Assembly (NCBI RefSeq): GCF_037893015.1
Contig: NC_133665.1
Location: 103,941,937 to 104,005,936, forward strand
Source of the DNA: Macrotis lagotis
Lineage: Eukaryota > Chordata > Mammalia > Peramelemorphia > Peramelidae
Direction of reading: 5' to 3'
Length of the DNA stretch: 64,000 nucleotides
Both the position numbers and the translations under genes were made by a program. A model generated the notes under the pieces. It was not told where the DNA came from. It did not search any database and saw only the letters and a list, made by a program, of their open reading frames with translations. Of the stretch, positions 24,483 through 64,000 are shown piece after piece; the stretch's first letter is position 1; each line of letters opens with the position of its first letter.

Positions 24483-25474
24483 CTACATCATCCCCTTTTA
24501 AGTTTAGTCTGCATTACTAACATTTTCTCCATTTTCTTTCAACTCTAGACAATCAGCAAAACACTAAATCAAGCTCTGATTTGTAGCCTTCATTGATTTC
24601 CAAAGTTCTGTAAACTAAAATTTAACAATTGGCTCTCCAGCACCAGGACAAGCTGGCTTTAGCATGTCTCTGGAGAGGTGGGAGATGCAATGTTAGGGTA
24701 TGCAATGTTAGACGTACTGTCCGACAGTGCCAATCTGTTGGCAAGTTAGGTTTAACTGTTTTTATTATAAAGGAATATTCAGGATAATGGGGTTTTGGAG
24801 GAAGTAACTGATGTAATAAACAAAAAACATCAATAAAATGTCTTTTAAAGTAAACCAAGATGAGACAACAAAATTGTTCCTGCCCTAGGGAAGATATTTG
24901 GTACTTGGAGACAGACTAAAATTATAATGACCAAGTTTATCCCCAAAGAAGAGAAAAGGTAATTAATTTCTCTTTCTTCCTTGCAAAAGTGGAAAACTAT
25001 GGATTCAGAATACTAAATGTACTATCAGATTTAAATGACATGCTGTACTGAACTTTTTATTTTATTATTCTTGATGACAAGGGATGACTGTGTAAGACAG
25101 AGGAAGGGATATACTTGAAAATGAAAGTGAGAAAAAAATAAGAGATTGATTTGCAAAATATTTTAAAAGAAGAAAAGATAGAAATAGTCAAGCAAGGCCA
25201 TGGGAATTCCATCTAGAAAGGGAGCTTCCAGCTCAGCTTCTGTGGCCCTCATATAACCCCCACATCCCAGACCCTCTACATCCCCCATAAACACCCCCCA
25301 CAGAATCTAGTCCCATTCAGACATCTTACATCCCACACCCTGGACTCCACAAGCCCCTCATCCCCTCACTCACTTCATTCTTGTCCAAATAAATCCTTAA
25401 TACCAGACACATACAAATTTTCTCCTAGCCCCAAGATATTCCCCATCCCCATCTCCTTCACAGATACAAAGCAA

Positions 25475-25994
25475 GACACCCTTGGAAACAGCAGCTTTAA
25501 TGAAAACATAGCCCAATCTGGACCAAAGAGGTGGAATGGAGCCAACAAGACACTGCGACTCCTTCCCCACGTCCCCTTGTCCTTGACCTGGGTCAGCACC
25601 ATCAGAGCCAGCAGCGGAGCAGGAGCCAGACAGACAGACAGACGCAGTCCATTGGAGGTCAGCTCTGTTAGCACCACCTGCCCTCGTCCCCCTGAATCAT
25701 TCGGGCCTGGAGGACAGGGGCAGGAATGGGGGCAGAAGGAGGGGGACCAGGCAGACCCCTCAGCCCTTTCACGGGGTACAGTTTCACGGAAATTGACAAA
25801 CACACACGCACACACCACGTAGCACCAAGTTCCCATCTGGCCCTGAGGGAGACAAAGGGTGGGGGAAGCGGGGAGAGGAGGATACCAGGCCCTTCTGCAA
25901 CCCCCAACGACCCCTCCAGGGGTCAGTACTCACTCCCCCTCAGCGGGGGGCAGGGACCAGTGCCTGACCCAGGCACTCTGTCCATTCTGACACC

Positions 25995-26020
<26 letters not shown>
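25475..26020 (-). CDS. COL7A1: COL7A1 exon 118: last codons, stop and 3' UTR
   Basis: The coding part is 25995-26020 (26 bp). With the last base of exon 117 it encodes GASSASQS followed by TGA at 25995-25997, resembling human GTGTAQD plus stop. The acceptor TCTTCCCTAG ends at 26021. The remainder, 25994 down to about 25475, is 3' UTR, roughly 520 bases. Its end is inferred from an ATTAAA signal and is approximate. No other acceptor in 26021-26304 gives a human-like tail. Confidence 0.85.
25496..25501 (-). promoter_or_regulatory. COL7A1: Probable COL7A1 poly(A) signal, ATTAAA
   Basis: ATTAAA on the minus strand lies about 495 bases after the stop codon and is followed by a U/GU-rich stretch (about 25455-25480), the usual layout for cleavage 15-25 bases downstream. 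A second AATAAA-type signal on the minus strand near 25058-25070 could serve a longer 3' UTR. Confidence 0.6.
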
Positions 26021-63170
<37,150 letters not shown>

Positions 63171-63497
63171 CTGCAAGGGAGGAGGTTTGAGAGCTGAGAT
63201 GGAAGTCTGGGAATATCTTGTAATTCATTATAGGTGTTCCAATCCAACCTTGAAAGCTTAATTCCGAAGTCCACCACCACTTCCTGTCTTCCCTGATCCC
63301 TCTGGTAAGAATCACCCTCCATTCAAACCTAAACATCAATTAGCATCTGTTTACACCTTTCTGATGGAGAGAATGTTGGGTATTCTAGCTACTGGTGTTT
63401 GTGCATTATCCATCCATTAAACTGAAGTCCAGAGCCCAGAACAGATAGCCATTAATAGCAGGTGATAAATAACAGCATTTTTAATAAACTATTGAAT

Positions 63498-63625
63498 GGG
63501 GGCAGCTAGGTGGTGCAGTGGATAGAGCAACAGCCCTGAAGTCAGGAGGACCTGAGTTCAAGTGTGACCTCAGACACTTGAGAATTAGCTAGCTGTGTGA
63601 CCTTGGGCAAGCCTTGTAAAAAAAT
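63498..63625 (+). repeat. tRNA-derived SINE
   Basis: Sense copy: GGGCAGCTAGGTGGTGCAGTGG, GAGTTCAAGTGTGACC, GTGTGACCTTGGGCAAGCC, lacking most of the usual tail. Confidence 0.88.
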
Positions 63626-63935
63626 GTTAAAAAGTAAATTGTTGAATGATAGTCCTCAGTAGACCCAGAGAAAAGACATTGGCTTGGGATGAGAACTGGA
63701 GATGGGTCTTTCTGGTGGAACAGCTATTAGGTGGGGGATGAGGGGGAGGGGCCTTTTAGAAAGAAAGGAGCTGGAAGAGATCCCAGTAGCATATGCTGAT
63801 TGAGATGGAAGGTAGCACTCCAGAGCTGTGTGCTCAAGACCACCCCAGAAGGAATTCACCCTCCCTGGGGTATGAGGAAGGTAAATAATCTGGGGAGATG
63901 CTGAACTCAAGATGCTATCAGAAAAACATAGGATG

Positions 63936-64000
63936 GGAGGGCAGCTAGGTGGCACAGTGGATAGAGCACCAGCCCTGGAGTCAGGAGTACCCGAGTTCAA
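63936..64000 (+). repeat. tRNA-derived SINE, cut by window end
   Basis: First 65 bases of a sense copy: GGGCAGCTAGGTGGCACAGTGG to CCCGAGTTCAA at the last base. Confidence 0.9.

Larger units (their letters stand above)
1..25474. other. Intergenic region downstream of COL7A1; no supported gene
   Basis: All open frames here are short and explained by repeats or chance. Stretches where I recognise nothing beyond AT-rich or vague ancient-repeat sequence are 1-600, 5120-6130, 8000-9880, 10910-11620, 12950-13640, 18400-19757 (apart from scattered purine-rich sequence) and 24483-25470. 1290-1830 looks like an old dispersed repeat I cannot name. 6905-7190 resembles a dispersed marsupial repeat with GACATCA and CCAATGGCA motifs. 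14440-14560 and 11630-11700 look like L2-type 3' tails. 16200-16495 is LINE-like but unassigned. No CpG island-like promoter or UCN2-like coding exon was seen. Confidence 0.7.
63171..64000 (-). other. COL7A1: Partial COL7A1 intron 24 at the window edge
   Basis: There is no exon with the expected vWA2 first-strand sequence. Two SINEs occupy part of it and the remainder shows no recognised feature. Confidence 0.75.

Overview
This is vertebrate nuclear DNA, almost certainly marsupial. The support is (i) one large intron-rich gene on the minus strand that matches COL7A1 (type VII collagen), and (ii) dense interspersed repeats typical of marsupials: a tRNA-derived SINE of about 150 bp that recurs more than 15 times, MAR/MIR-like CORE-SINEs, L1 3' ends, L2, RTE and a HAL1-like element. 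The species cannot be fixed from the sequence; an Australian (for example dasyurid-like) marsupial is a guess from the abundance of the young SINE.

Layout. Positions 1-25474 hold no gene that I can support. They are a repeat-rich stretch downstream of COL7A1, built from SINEs, LINE fragments, simple repeats, a complete HAL1-like retrotransposon (19773-22910) with a 15-bp target duplication, and an internally deleted pogo-like DNA transposon (16685-17519) sitting inside a SINE. Positions 25475 to 63170 are the 3' three-fifths of COL7A1 on the minus strand. The 5' end of the gene lies beyond position 64000, and 63171-64000 is intron.

I could place 94 exons. Together they give 5490 coding bases, that is 1829 residues plus a stop, in one uninterrupted frame. 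If the last exon is called 118, as in the human gene, the 46th exon from the end is number 73 and is exactly 201 bp, as in human. I therefore use human numbering (exons 25-118). In protein order the window encodes most of the second von Willebrand A domain (exons 25-27), a Cys-containing linker (28), the first part of the Gly-X-Y triple helix (29-70), the non-collagenous hinge (parts of 70-72), the second part of the helix (73 to about 112), the NC2 region with the Cys-Ala-Cys cross-link motif and a BMP1-type cleavage site (113-116), the Kunitz domain (117), and a short tail with the 3' UTR (118).

Biology. Type VII collagen forms the anchoring fibrils that fasten the epidermal basement membrane to the dermis. 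The motifs needed for antiparallel dimerisation and NC2 processing are all visible here. I found no novel gene system. The most notable points are a GC-AG intron next to the hinge, a decayed duplicate of a collagen exon in intron 111, a hinge 3 residues shorter than in human, the HAL1-like and pogo-like elements, and the lack of a recognisable UCN2 within 25 kb downstream.
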